NCBI RefSeq assembly: GCF_017591425.1
Contig: NW_024465885.1
Location: forward strand, 40,122,501-40,186,500
Reading direction: 5' to 3'
DNA length: 64,000 nucleotides
From: Ochotona curzoniae
Lineage: Eukaryota > Chordata > Mammalia > Lagomorpha > Ochotonidae
Each line of letters opens with the position of its first letter. Position 1 is the first letter of the stretch. Of the stretch, positions 42,661 to 54,992 are shown one piece after another. A program made the position numbers and the translations under genes. The notes below the pieces were generated by a model that saw only the letters and a program-made list of their open reading frames with translations, searched no databases and was not told where the DNA came from.

Positions 42661-45043
42661 AAAGCACATCTAAACCATAACCAATTATTTGCTTTTCTTT
42701 CTGCACTCTAGAAACAGAAGGGTTTTTTTTTTTTGTCTGCTCAGAGGATGAAGAATGCTAGGGTGTGAGTGATGGGACAGAGAAAAGGTACTTCTGAAAA
42801 ATTAAAATGTAATTTAGTTCTCTCTGTATGTTCTAATGACTCCCAGGGAACATAGTCCATGGACTCTGCCTGTGCTGCAGCCTTAATGTGGAGAGATGAA
42901 AGCGCATGGTGGAAGATGCTGGTGTTCTCCTAACTCCTTCAGTCTTGGCACTTTTTTATAAGTGCTTTTTATTTGATTTGTTTAGTATAGCTTAACTAAC
43001 TATACTTTGAGACTTTGCCCTTTAACAACAGCCTGAGTGCAATGAATGCTGTTTCTTTTTTCTCATGGTTTCAGAAAATGGTTTTCAAAGCTTAGATGAC
43101 ATCACATCCCCTGGGGGATTTGTTACTGAGACGCTCCCTATCTCCCCATACATGTTATGAATCAGCAGGGGTGGGTGGGGCATGTCTCTTAGAAAGTCCC
43201 AAATGATGTGTCAGAGAGCAACTCTTGCAGTAATGACTGCGAGAATTCTACAAAAATAGAAGTACACCATGAGATGCCCTATGCTTCAGGGTGTATATGG
43301 CATCAACACCCAGCATCTAGACAGCTGACACCATAGAATAAATGGGATGCTTTTTTTTTCTGATAGGAAGACAACTGGTTTGGATATGGGTGTGATGGTT
43401 ATGTGACTTAAATTATGCTGGATATATCAATTTCTAAGCAACTTTGCTATTTTCAGTTATATGCATGATTAATCAGAATTTAATATCTCTAGTCTTACTG
43501 GAGACCTCATTTAAGTATGTTCCCACAATGATAAAAAATGTATTGTTAGACCACATATTGCAGTGTTTTGTTCAAGAAACACCATCACCAAAGCATTCAG
43601 GTAACATTTGAATGAGGGAAGAGGGGGAAGAATTCCAGGGCAGGGAGCCCCCAGACTGGCCTTGTCAAGGGGTATGGAAAGGATGCAGTGTGAGGGTGGT
43701 GTGTCTGTTAGTCTTCAGCCAGATGAGTGAGATCAGCAGGAAGGGAAGCAACTAGGCAAGAACGATCTCCATGGTGCCAGCCAGCATTGGTGTCTGCAGG
43801 TGTAATTTCTCCCATATCAGGCCTGCTTTGAAAGGCTTTCCAGCTGGTTAAATTAGACCCACCCCAGGTTCTACCAGCTAACTTCCCTTAATTAAACTGA
43901 ACTAAGTAAGGTCTCTGATGAAATCTACAAAATCCTGGTAGAGAAACACCTAGATTGGCGCTTGCATTAGTGAGAATTGCTACTTACCCAGGTTAATGCA
44001 TCAGCAAAGCCAGGTGGGAGTGTGTGGGCTCTGGTTAGGGAGAGAGTACCAGGAAAGGCTCTGGGCAGGTTCTGAGGGCCAGGAACACATCCTACCCCAT
44101 TCTGCTCTAGGTATGCTCTGTATTCAGCTTCTGTCTGCTAATAGTCATGATTTGCCCCCTTTTCTCCAAGTCTAACAGTTTCTGCAAATGTGGGAAAGCT
44201 GAATGTGAGGACAAAATGTTGTTTTCAGCAATTAGGAGATGACTCACGTTGAAACAGAAAATCGTGCACCTCCAGCGCGCTGGAATTGCAGCATTGTCCT
44301 GGATGGCGAGTTGCACTGGCCGGTTTCTCACCAGCCTGTCTGGGGAGGAGGCACTGAAAGCTTTTCTCTCTCAGTCATTAGTAACACGTTCTTGGTCTCG
44401 GATAGCAGATAAGCGTGTGACTCTCCAGCAGGAAGTGGTTTGCCCTTTTAGTCTGTGAGCGGTGATGAGTGTTACGCAGGTGGTTCCTAGTGTCTTTCCA
44501 CCTATCCTAAAAATGACTGTGGGTTTGAGGCAGGTACTGTGGGCTACTGATCTGGGATTTAGGCTTCACTTAACATTCTATGACTCCCAGAAATGCGGAG
44601 CACAATTTAATTTCCATCTCAGAGTTTCAGAAATTAACATGGCAATTGTGGAGGCCAGAGTGGATAATTGTGTGTTCTCTAAGAGTCCACTACGAGAGCC
44701 ACCACAAGTGGAGTGATTTATAGACAAATGCTGTTATCAAAGACAGAAGAGAATGATACTTACGTAAAGTATTTCTTTCAGAGGAAAATTGCATAAGGTA
44801 GGGGTGAAGTCCAAGAGAAAACCTCAAACTGTAGCACATGTGATGGAAAATAAATCAACAGCTTGAGTCTTAGAAAAGCATACCACTTTGTCTCTTTCAA
44901 TGTCTTTTCTTTCTTTGCCCCTTATATCTTTCTAACACTATTTTGATATTCTGTAGGTACTCAAAGGTATATGTGAAGTCTGTTCTCTCAATGTTTTCTG
45001 CCATTGATGTTTTCCTTCCCAACTTTTAGAAAGTTTACCCGTC
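42661..45043. other. Repeat-poor block
   Basis: About 2.4 kb with no recognised interspersed repeat. 43820-43960 (GCTGGTTAAATTAGACCCAC, CTTCCCTTAATTAAACTGAA) and 44240-44480 are candidate conserved non-coding tracts. Open frames near 44249-44458 and 44462-44716 are adjacent on plus but show no recognisable protein. Confidence 0.35.
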
Positions 45044-45352
45044 TGTCAGGCATTTGGTGCAGTGCGTTAAAATTGCCATCTGGAACTGTCGCATCTATGA
45101 TAGAGTGTGCGTGGTTGGAACTTGCAGTTCTCTGCTCCTGACCTGGTTTTCTGCTTAATTCACCCCCTAGGGGGCAGCAGGGCATGGTGCAGGCCCTTGG
45201 TTTCCTGCCACTTATGAGACCCGGATGGAGTTCTTGGTTCCTGGTTTTGGCTGGGCTCAGCCCTCAGATTGTGTTTGTAGACATCTGGGGAGTAAGCCAA
45301 CAAATGGAAAAAAATTTCTCATTCTCTGCCTTTCAAATAAAATGGAGAAAAA
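45044..45352 (+). repeat. C-SINE, diverged
   Basis: GGCATTTGGTGCAGTGCGTT at the 5' end, AGACCCGGATGGAGTTCTTG, GGTTCCTGGTTTTGGCTGGG, TCTGCCTTTCAAATAAAATG at the 3' end. Confidence 0.88.
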
Positions 45353-48300
45353 TGTTTACCTCTTACAAATCATATTTTCAGAAATATATTTCCAATCTAT
45401 TTTTTTTTTAACTTTTAAGTGATGCTGTGATAACAATGCTGGTGTTCAACTTTGCAGTTTGGTTGTAGATCATAAAGAGTATAATGCCAGGCTTCTCTTA
45501 ATGTATCAATTTCAGCTCTTCTCTCACTCTATCTCCTGCTGAGGAAGGATGGGATATGGGAAAGAAAACTGACTTCTTTGGCTGTTGGCGGTGATGGAGT
45601 TTGATGGACATCTTTGAAGGGATGAGTGGTTTTTCTGCATGTGTGAGTTAAATTTCCATTACACGTATTCTGGAAGTATCTTAAAAGTCTATTTTCCAAT
45701 ATCAAAAAAGCCGATATTAAAACCAAAACTTGTAAGTTCCCAGTATCACATCATTTTAAGGGTTTTAGCATCTAGCACTCAGGCATCCGAGAACTTAATT
45801 TACAGACGTGAATAGTACCTGTGGGCTTCCACAAAGCGGAGCACAGCACTGGTAACTGTAACAGCTGGAGACCCTTTCTGTTACACATGAAACTAAACAT
45901 TCAGTGACTGTGCCTCAATAGGCTTGTGTGTAGGTGATTATGAAGTCACAGTGAATGCATTAGAGAAACAGGAGGCATTTCAAAAGTCAATGCCTCCCAG
46001 TTTTTATCTCCTTTAGAAATCACGAAGTGCTAAGTGTTTGGTACTTGGGTCTATGGCATTCTACTGACCTGTATGATCTTGGATAAATCAAGTGGAAAAA
46101 ATGGACATAAATTAGATTCTCTTTCAACATTAAGGTTCTGTAACAATCGTGCTTGAAGATACAACATCTGTGGGGAGTGAGATCCAAGTTGGATGGTTTT
46201 TCTTTGAGAAAAACAAAAGCAGTGATGATTCTGACAGCTGCTGGCACCCCTGAAAGATAGATTATATCATACTTGATTTAGGCACAAAGGCCTGTTTTGT
46301 CATTCTGGACACTTATGGCTGTGAGCTTCAAGTGGCACCATTGCCAAGGCAACTACAACTTTTGGTCTTTTCTGAGAGTCTTACATCATTTTAGTGATTA
46401 ACAATAAGATAAAGTTTACAGGCTCAAGATTAACATAAAAGCAGGGAAAGAAATCTGTAGCAAATCCACAAATGAATGAGATGCCTGATGAGGACTGTGT
46501 GTTTTCTAAGAAAATCCATCCCTGTAAAAGACATTAATGGGCATCTCGGAGCCTTCCTGCTGGCTAATCTTCAAGAGAACTAGCTCCCCCACTCTCAGAC
46601 ATGCAGTCCTCTTTCTGATCCAGCTGTAGCTGTTTATATCCCCTACCCAGCTCTCTCCCCAGACTCCTCATAGGCATATATTTCCCTTATGTTCCCTCCT
46701 GCTGTCTTTGAGGCAAGCTTCACTTTATTTTATTCTTACTTGTTTATGTTCCTAAGGAATATAGGAAAAATATGTGGTTTGACAAAAGTTACGAATCCCA
46801 GAGAAAGAAATTTCAGAGTCTACCAACAGGACTGGCTTTAGAATTCTCAACTTTGAGCAGAAATATAGACATGTGATGGAAGCCCCCCTTGGGACCTGCT
46901 GGTGGCTGTTCCCTACATTGCATCTTAGTGCTTTCCTCTCACTGGTTCTGTCTGGTGATGATCCAGCATGCTCAGAGCTCAATCTAGGGTCCAGTAAGTC
47001 TAGCAGTATCAATTCCTAGATGGTATCGTCTTGACACATTCAAGTTTTCTATTTGGTATAACCTTGATTCACATTTAGCATACAATTTTAGATATATTCT
47101 TTAGTCCAACGGGCATGCCCCAAGGTGTGAAGACCTCTATGTATGCTGGGACTTAGGTTCTTATTTTGTGTATTAGTTTTGGTGGTGTCAGCTTCTTTAT
47201 TATGTGTTTCTAGTTCCACTCCTTGGTTCAGCTTAACTTTGTTACATGCAATTTGGATTGCTGGTGGGTGGATCTTTCCAGTGCTATGTTGAACAATGTT
47301 TAGCCAGTTCTTAGAAAAGAAGAAAAATCTACTTTGTGTCATATTTCATGGCATGGTACGGGTTAGTGGGAGAGAGGCCTTGTTGGCTATGGAGAGCAGG
47401 TGTTCTTGCCGACCTGTATTCTTGTAGGGCCCTTGTTGCTGAGGCATTCCTCTGCCAGCTGTCTGGCAAGGACAGTCCCAGCTGTCCGTTCCTTTTTCTA
47501 CTTTAGACTCTGGCTCTGTTGGGCCATATCTAGTTTCTTCACTCCTTTTTGTTCTGCTGGACTAGACATACTGCTGAATGCCAATCTGCCGACTAGCAAG
47601 TACGGCCTGCCGTTTTGGCTCTACCTCCTGTCAGGCTGCTATAAGTAGAGTCTCTTGTTTGCACTTTCTGTGAATGAAGCTTGCATCCCCAAGTTTAAGG
47701 GACACATGTCCTCTGACTGGCTCTCTTCAAGCCATCTTCTTTTCGCTGCAGAGGGGAAGTGCCACAGCACAGAATGTCTGCAGCATTTCTCAGTGCCGTT
47801 CTCTTCATCCTCCTCATGAGAGTCACCTTTCAAGCATTTCTTTCCTTTGAACTTGTAATTCCATTTCTGGGAACGAATCCTAAAGAACTAAGCCTCAATA
47901 ATGAAATATTCTTTTCATCTCCTTTTATATTTCTCTGATGTAATCTGTAGGGGGGTGAGCAGTGAAAGCTGTTCCAGCTGGTTTTTAAGCTACACTTTTG
48001 TGAATCTTCTGTAAATGTCGCTTGGTAATGACAGGGGTGCTTGACGGAAAATGCCTTCTCTGAAGATCTCAGGTGAGAATGTAGGACACGAGAGGTTTCA
48101 TTTTAATATCTTGCTATATATCCTTTCCAAATCTCACCAGACACATCTTCATTAAGCCTGCACACCTAACATTCTTCTATATGGCTAAATCAATTCTCTT
48201 TTATGACTTTTCTGTAGCTTAACAATTATTGTCTAGTGATAAGCTTTTGCAATATTTCAGATGTTTACTATATATGTTGTTTTTGTAAAAGTGTTCCTGT

Positions 48301-48600
48301 CCATTCCACTTTTTGAGAAATTTTGGCTCATAACTAATATAACTAGATTATTTAAATTGTTGGTTAAAAATTAGATGTGATATCAATGTTAATAAAGTCA
48401 ATTTTGATATATTATTACTTTGCACTTTACGTTTTATGTGTGTTGCAATTCACAGTAAAGTGAGGATTTTTTTTTCAGAGCCTCCCACACACTGCAAATT
48501 TTCATATTTAGCGCATTTTAAGAATAATAACCAGTTTTAATAAAGTGCTCAAGGACATGTTTGAAACTGTACTATTGGTCGTAAGAATCATTTATGGTGT
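45353..48600. other. Long unassigned block
   Basis: About 3.2 kb with no repeat I can name. 46300-46560 looks like a conserved non-coding candidate (SOX-like AACAATAAG, ACATTAATGG). 47085-47660 differs in composition (GC-richer, CpG-containing strings such as GCCGACTAGCAAGTACGGCC) and could be an unidentified repeat, for example an L1 5' region on minus. No exon recognised. Confidence 0.3.
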
Positions 48601-48915
48601 CTAGTGTTGTGATAAAGCTGGTTAAACTTCTGCCTAGGATGTGGTATTCTACCTAGGCGGTGTTTGGAGTCTTGGCTGCTGTGTGCAGTCCAGCTTCCTG
48701 ACAACACGCCTGGGAAAGCAGAGGAAGATGATGTGACAAGTGCTTGGGCCGCTGCCACCCTGTGGGAGGTCTGGATGGAGTTCTAGACTCCTGGCTTCAG
48801 CCTGGCCCAGCTCTGGCTGCTGTGGCTATTTGGGGAGTGAACCAGTACATTGAATCCGTCTAGCCTCTCCTTTCTGTAACTCTGCCTTTCAAGTAAATCT
48901 TTTCAAAAATACAAT
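48601..48915 (+). repeat. C-SINE
   Basis: AGTGTTGTGATAAAGCTGGT at the 5' side, CAGTCCAGCTTCCTGACAAC, GACTCCTGGCTTCAGCCTGG, CTGGCTGCTGTGGCTATTTG, GTAACTCTGCCTTTCAAGTA. Confidence 0.92.
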
Positions 48916-49289
48916 TAAATTACAATTGTAGTAAATGTCATTTTACGTGTAACATCATAAATGGGTTTCATTTGAAAGACTTCTTAATCTATGGGATTTG
49001 TGAACTACAGAGTAATCTTATGTTTTATACCAGGGCACTTCATGACTTTTGGCAACATCACCAGTATTATTGGAAATAATGTCCTTTGGGAAAACATCTA
49101 AACAATTCTGTGCCATTAAAATGATTAGCATGTGACCTCAGTATTATGGACCTACCAATCTTGAATGGCCAATCAGTGCAATCAAATATGGAATGTACAG
49201 TAAGAGTTGAAGCCCAAAACAGTATCTCATACTGTTAGATATTTAACTATAGTGGATTACATTTTACAATTGTAGTTACATGACATATT
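48916..49289. other. No recognisable feature
   Basis: About 370 bases; nothing recognised. Confidence 0.4.
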
Positions 49290-49410
49290 TGTGTATATGA
49301 ATTATAGAATATGAATTATATGAATTATAATATCTGAATATATATGAATTATATACGAATTATATACTTATGAATCACATAAAATATATATGAATTATAT
49401 AATAATATAT
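49290..49410. repeat. AT-rich degenerate tandem repeat (ATATGAATT)n
   Basis: ATATGAATTATA recurs about eight times at irregular 9-20 bp spacing (TGAATT at 49298, 49312, 49321, 49345, 49390 and variants between). It is followed by TATATAATAATATATTATTA. Confidence 0.8.
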
Positions 49411-49554
49411 TATTAGAAATTCATAGAAAACAAATTTTTATAAAAGTCAAATAGTGAGACTGAATGTAAATTAGGAAAAAATATATTAGCTCTTCTTGGT
49501 ACCCTTCCATTACATATTACAGTGAAATAAGGGTGCATGAGCAATATGTAGTTA

Positions 49555-51345
49555 TTGGTAACCTGATAGCAGCACAATCAATAATTGCAAAAACTTGGAA
49601 GCAACCAAAATGCCCATCAACAGAAGACTAGATAAGAAAGCTATGGTTTATTTACTCCATGGGATACTACTCAGCTATTAACAAAACGAAATGCAGTTCT
49701 TTGTGGCCAAATGGGCCCAACTTGAAACCATCATGCTAAGGGAAATGAGTCAATCCCAAAAGGCCAGGTATTACATGTTTGCCTTAATTTAAGTTGAAAT
49801 GCTGTCAATCTGAAAAATGGTACCTGTAAAATGTAGTATTATTTCAACCTCTAACAACCTTTATCTCATGCAACAACATATTGTGATGTAATCAATGAAC
49901 GAACAATCAATGATCTTCATCAAAGAACTGTAAAACCTAGTGCAATTTTAAGACCATATGCTTCTTGGTAATGCAGAGAAATCTTCCATCTCCCTAGAAT
50001 GTGTGAGGCAGATGTAAACTATAATCTATCAAGAACATAACAGGTAACTTGTAGACAACAGACTCGAACCAGCATTGGACAACAGTAAAACCACAAAGAC
50101 ATGAGGGTATCAAGCGTGACCCTGACAACCTCTTAACAGGAGTTCATACGCACAGAGCAGGGGGGATTCCAGAGTGGAGCAGGTGGACAAGAGGAGACTT
50201 GTATTCCAACCCTGGAGACTCCCGGATCCTCACCAAGGATTATCAGTATGAGCACCAAGAACTACATCCCAACTGCCGAGGAGACCACGGGGAATTGGAG
50301 TGCCTTCAGAGGCTGAGTACTCTGAGGTTATCCGCTCCCACTTGAATCTGCCACATGGGATAGAAGTCCAAATCCCTCCTCGCAGAGCTCAGTGTCACTG
50401 AACAACAGCCAGGACCCTGAGCGGTCCTCAGAAACAGAAGAACAATAAACTCCTTCTAAGACCAGGGAGAGGAGCTTTCTCTGGCCCTTGCTTAGTTCCA
50501 GTACTGGGTCCCCACCCTCTCTTGCAATGAACATCAGGGTCACCCTGGAGCCCCCGCCCCCGCCAAACAAAACAAACAACAACAAAAAATTAAAATAGAG
50601 AACAAGGAAAGCTTAGAACTAGACAGGAAACGATCAGTAGGGACTCATACATGCCTTACTAGGTGGGACACGAAAATAAACTACTCCTAACTGGGGTATG
50701 GAGGAATTCTCTGCACACCCCTCCCAACAGTGTTCTATGCCTCAACGGGTGTCACATGCCTTGCTAAAGGTATAAGCTACTTTAGACTATCCTAAAATTT
50801 GCCAAGTTCAGTAAAAATTATGCTTCAACACAATAAACTGCTAAATACTAAAATGAAAATAGACAGGAGCTAGCCGAATGGTATCCTATAGCCAATTTAA
50901 GGTAGATAGAAGCCAGTTGTGTACAAATTATAATTGCAACGCTAATGAAATAGTCTCAGGATGCAGTTAAGAACTCACATTGTCTAACATATCAGTCACT
51001 CAATACAATGTTAATTAACCCCATAATGTTGGAAACTGTTGTTGATATGTTGTGCATTTAATTGGTCGGAACGATAATCTGCCAGCTATGTCTCCAGACC
51101 CGAGTTAGTTTCCCCAAGAAACTGTTGAATTCAGCTGGACATAAGATACTGGACTCTATGCATGGCACATGCTTGCATTGAAAGAAACAAGCTAGATTTG
51201 AACTGTAATACTGCAATAAGGTGGAACAATCTACCATGGGGGGAGGGCACGAGGAAGGGATAGGGGAATATCAGAGCCTATGAAACATTGTTATAAAATG
51301 AAATGCAATAAAAATATGTAAATAATAAAAATAAATGAACAGGAT
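49555..51345 (+). mobile_element. L1 retrotransposon, 5'-truncated, lagomorph type
   Basis: Plus-strand L1 covering the last part of ORF2 and a long 3' UTR. At the start IIAKTWKQPKCP is readable, the conserved ORF2 C terminus, followed by matches to the stretch encoding ATMEYYSA-like residues (CCATGGGATACTACTCAGCT). From about 49800 a 1.4-kb 3' UTR follows. It includes CCCCCGCCCCCGCC at about 50553, a G-rich purine tract GGGGGGAGGGCACGAGGAAG at 51238, and the end AATGCAATAAAAATATGTAA with an A-rich tail. Its 3' UTR differs from the type at 2290 and 36110, so two L1 3' UTR lineages are present. Confidence 0.85.
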
Positions 51346-51704
51346 GCACATTAAAAAATCTATGCTATTCATGCTGGCAGGCACGGAAACTATGGTAGGG
51401 GGTGCTGGATTAGAAGAGCATCCAGGATAGAAAACAATATCCATATGCATGATGGTATGGTAGGCAGGTGCTTTGTCTGATATGCCCAGTGCTGCTCTCT
51501 AAAGTAAAATTTCAACAAATACAAAATTTATTTTACTGGTTGATTAGGTTACACGTTATAAAAATGTTAACTTGTCTAATTTTTCATTTTAATGTATTCA
51601 AAGTTCAGATGACATTCTTTGAGAGGAACCTTTTGAAGAAAAATAGTGAAATTGTAAAAATGCCAAGTCAGTTTTTTCTTTGAAAAAGAGTTTTAGTTGA
51701 TGGG
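51346..51704. other. No recognisable feature
   Basis: About 360 bases; nothing recognised. Confidence 0.4.
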
Positions 51705-52056
51705 TGATGAGGAACTGTGCCATGGCTTAGGTGGCATTTTGAAGCCAGGATTCCTTACGCAGTGTGGTTTTGGTACAGGCTGCTCAGTAGAGTGAGGTAA
51801 TTTAGGTAAGCTCATTGATAGGAGCTCTGGCTTCTGACTGCAACTTCTTGTTCTCAGACACAAGGAGGAAGGAGGCAGTGATGGCTGAAGTAGTTGGGTT
51901 CCTGTCCCTCTCATGGGGAACTTGGGTTGATTTCCCAGCTCCTGGCTTGCACCTTTCTTGGCTAGGCTCTTATGGGCATTTGGGGACAGAACCAGTTGAT
52001 GTAAGCTATCTCTTTCTGTCTTTCTGATTTAAAAAAAGTAAAAGAAAATAAATACA
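51705..52056 (+). repeat. C-SINE, diverged
   Basis: GGAACTGTGCCATGGCTTAG at the 5' side, GGCTGAAGTAGTTGGGTTCC, TTTCCCAGCTCCTGGCTTGC, GGCTAGGCTCTTATGGGCAT, GGGACAGAACCAGTTGATGT and an A-rich tail. Confidence 0.82.
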
Positions 52057-52407
52057 ATAATGGAAAGAATGATAAGTACAGAGATGTTACTAATGCAAAA
52101 ACAGAAACTTAGCAAGAAATCAAAGGAAAATATTTTGAAAATGCTTTGGATCAACTATGAATCAGACTTATTTGATTTACTACAAAATCCATAGAAATAT
52201 ATAACAAAAACTTTAAATTGTGACAGATGATACACAAAAATCATCATCAGATAACAGCCAGTAAGTGAACAAAGGCAAACATTTTCAACACTACTGTGAT
52301 CAAGGGCTCACAGATTAAGCTGATAGTAAAACATTTTTTCTTCTTAGAGAATTAACACATGTAATATGCTTTTAATGAAACTAGTTATGACTGATACGAT
52401 AAGGATA

Positions 52408-52580
52408 TGAGGGGGTCAGCTTTGTGATGTAACTGTTTAACTGGGCCCTGAGTTACCAGCATCTTACAGGTGCATCTGTTCCAATCCTGGCTGCTTCACT
52501 TCTGATGCAGCTCCCTGCTAACACACCTGGTAAGGCAGCAGAAGATTATGTCAAGTATTTTGACCTTTGGCACTGACCTA
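52408..52580 (+). repeat. C-SINE 5' half
   Basis: GGGGTCAGCTTTGTGATGTA, CTGAGTTACCAGCATCTTAC, TGGCTGCTTCACTTCTGATG, CAGCTCCCTGCTAACACACC, then the copy breaks off into L1 sequence. Confidence 0.8.
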
Positions 52581-52584
52581 AAAC

Positions 52585-52990
52585 CATAACTAAGAATCAG
52601 TCCTAAGGAGATTAGCTCAAATTAGCTTTCTATTTAGGGGCATTCTTTCATGCTATATGTCACAGTTAAATTGGAAACCATTTAAAATGTCTATAATGAA
52701 AGAAATGTTATTTTATAACATGAGGAAAACAAGGTGTTTCCAGCCTCTGATGAATACATATTTTCCATATACAGAAAAATAGAAATGATAAAAAATTAGG
52801 TAAAAGAAAAAAATATCAAGGGTAAAACAAGCTTAAATTTCATTTGGATGTATGAAAAATGGAAATCAGCTCACCAAATGATAACATCGGTGTTGTTGTG
52901 CTAGGGAGCAATATGGTTGATTTTTTTCCATGTCCTTTCTGTTGTTTTTCATAAAGATTCTGCATCACTTTCAGAATGGACAGACAGGAA
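52585..52990 (+). mobile_element. Old L1M fragment
   Basis: Forward L1M 3' region: TTAAATTGGAAACCATTTAA, AATGTCTATAATGAAAGAAA, ACCAAATGATAACATCGGTG and a T-rich stretch ending GTTGTTTTTCATAAAGATTC. Weakly conserved. Confidence 0.5.
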
Positions 52991-54992
52991 AGTTTTAAAA
53001 AGTGGAACACCCACACAGAATGGTTTACCTTGACTGATTTGCATAAAGGTGTGATGTTATTAAGCAGAAATCCATTAGTACAAAACCCACTTCCAATTCC
53101 AGATTGTCACTTCAGGCAGTTATTAAGAATTCTTTCCACCTAAAGAGTATAAACCTATTTCTTTAATTCTACAGCCTAAATTAAAAGGTGGGGTGAGTGC
53201 TAACATTTCTTTCTTAAGAAAGAACATCAATTTCAGTACGGACTCTACCTGGCCCTGGAAATGTCACTGGCAAATTGTAGTCCTTAACCTAAAAGCTTAA
53301 AATCTAAATTATATGGATGAATCAGTTTAGATTCATGAATAATATGAAAAGGTCTTTTAATCATAAAAAACCTGGACAATGAAATGAATTACTTTGAGGT
53401 TGGCTTTTTCTGTAGGAGATGATTTTTCCCCCCCTAGAAATATTTGAGTGAGTGTTGTTGGTGGAAATCATTCCAATAATGTGGGGGAAAAAATAGAGCT
53501 ATAAATAGAATGAAGAAACCAGCAAACAATTAGGAAATGTGGGAACAAAGCAAAAGCCACAGCAAAACCTGGGAAGACAGCAGCAGTGAACTTAAAGCTA
53601 CAAACTGCAAACAAATATCTGTGGAAGCGGAGGAAAGGACAACGCCATAACGTGTGGATTAATGTCATTCCTCAGACAGCTGTCTGTATGCACTGTCAAA
53701 AAAGATGCAAATTAGGATTTTTGAAACAAATAGTATTTTGCCACAATTGCAAGCATAATACCACAGAGAGCTATTGACAGTAAGGACCCAAGTCCTCATT
53801 CTAAGAACTCACCCTAAAATAGGTTGACCAAACTCCTACTGAATACCTATGGGCTATTAGACATTGATTTTTGCAGAGTACTACTTTTAAGAAATTAATC
53901 TATGAGCACACACGAGAGGGAGAAAAAACCCAAACAACCACTAGTAGTCCAATAACAGCAATGTTGACCTACAAAATTGGACTTTACAACTTCAATGTAC
54001 GGATTGAGATAATCAGTTTTTCTTTATCTCATCTCTCCTGTCTCTTGAGAAAACATTTACTGTTAGTAGGGGGAAATGATCTAATTGTGCAAACCGGTGA
54101 AAGCTTAGGCCACTTCCCGTGAACTTGAAGGTTGTCCTATGCAGTATCTGATAGTGGGGTCTTAGTTTCTAGGGTCTCCATGGGGTCTCCTCTCCCTGAG
54201 CTTCCTCCAAGGAAGAGACTAGGTCGTTCAAGAGAGCCTTGCTCGTCCTTGTTGCTCTGTGGCAGGACTTGTTTGAATCTATGTTGACCTCTGCACTGTT
54301 TGATGTGTGACTGTTGTTGGCAGTATCTCCCTCTTTCTGTAGCATCTTGGACCCTGTCTCTCCCTCAGATGGCCAGGTTTGTGGCTGGAGAAATTGTACA
54401 GAAATTGTTTGGCATTACCCCTTCGATTTTCTATGCAAAGGCTGATTGGACTTATTTCTTGAGACAAAATTTTCATGTGTGTGTATGCATGTGTTCATAT
54501 TTGTGTGTGTGTATTTCGTGGGAATAAGCAAGATGGAGAGACAACAACTAATAAAATCTGTAGTGTCTATGGAGTGCAATGGGAGTGGACATTGCTGTCA
54601 TATTTAATCGTTACAGGAAGCAATCATGATCATGTTTGAATCAGTCAAAAACGTGAGGCTGAAATGTGGTTCTGGAAATGGAATTCGCATATAGTTGACT
54701 TCAAAGTTTATATTTACTCCAATGAATCTTGCAAGTGGTAAAAAACGGAAGCAGTGTTTTTATGATGCTGAACGTTGAGTTGGTAATATTGCCATCTAAA
54801 ACAGTTGTATCAATTTACAGTGTTTATACACACACATTTGCAGAAAAGATTCTAGTGTGACTGTGATTAACTTTTGAGCTATTATAATTGTCCAGTTCTG
54901 GGGGCATGCTTGTGTTTCAACCTTGCTTCAGAATGTACATCTTGGATGCTTAGTACTATTTTAAAAATTAACGCTGTATTATTTCCATTCTT
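52991..54992. other. Unassigned AT-rich block
   Basis: About 2 kb. A GT-rich microsatellite lies at 54474-54518. A 63-codon plus frame at 53586-53777 contains CMHC and CHNC separated by 14 residues, a chance-level zinc-ribbon look-alike. No repeat or exon recognised. TTCCATTCTT at 54983-54992 is the left duplication of the next C-SINE. Confidence 0.35.
54474..54518. repeat. GT-rich microsatellite, interrupted
   Basis: CATGTGTGTGTATGCATGTG followed by GTGTGTGTGTATTT. Confidence 0.8.

Noticed and set aside
53586..53777. 63-codon frame with CMHC...CHNC, resembling a zinc-ribbon or L32-type ribosomal protein end
   Set aside because: Only the cysteine pairs match by eye. The spacing and surrounding residues do not follow any family I know, there is no upstream coding sequence, and frames of this length are expected by chance.
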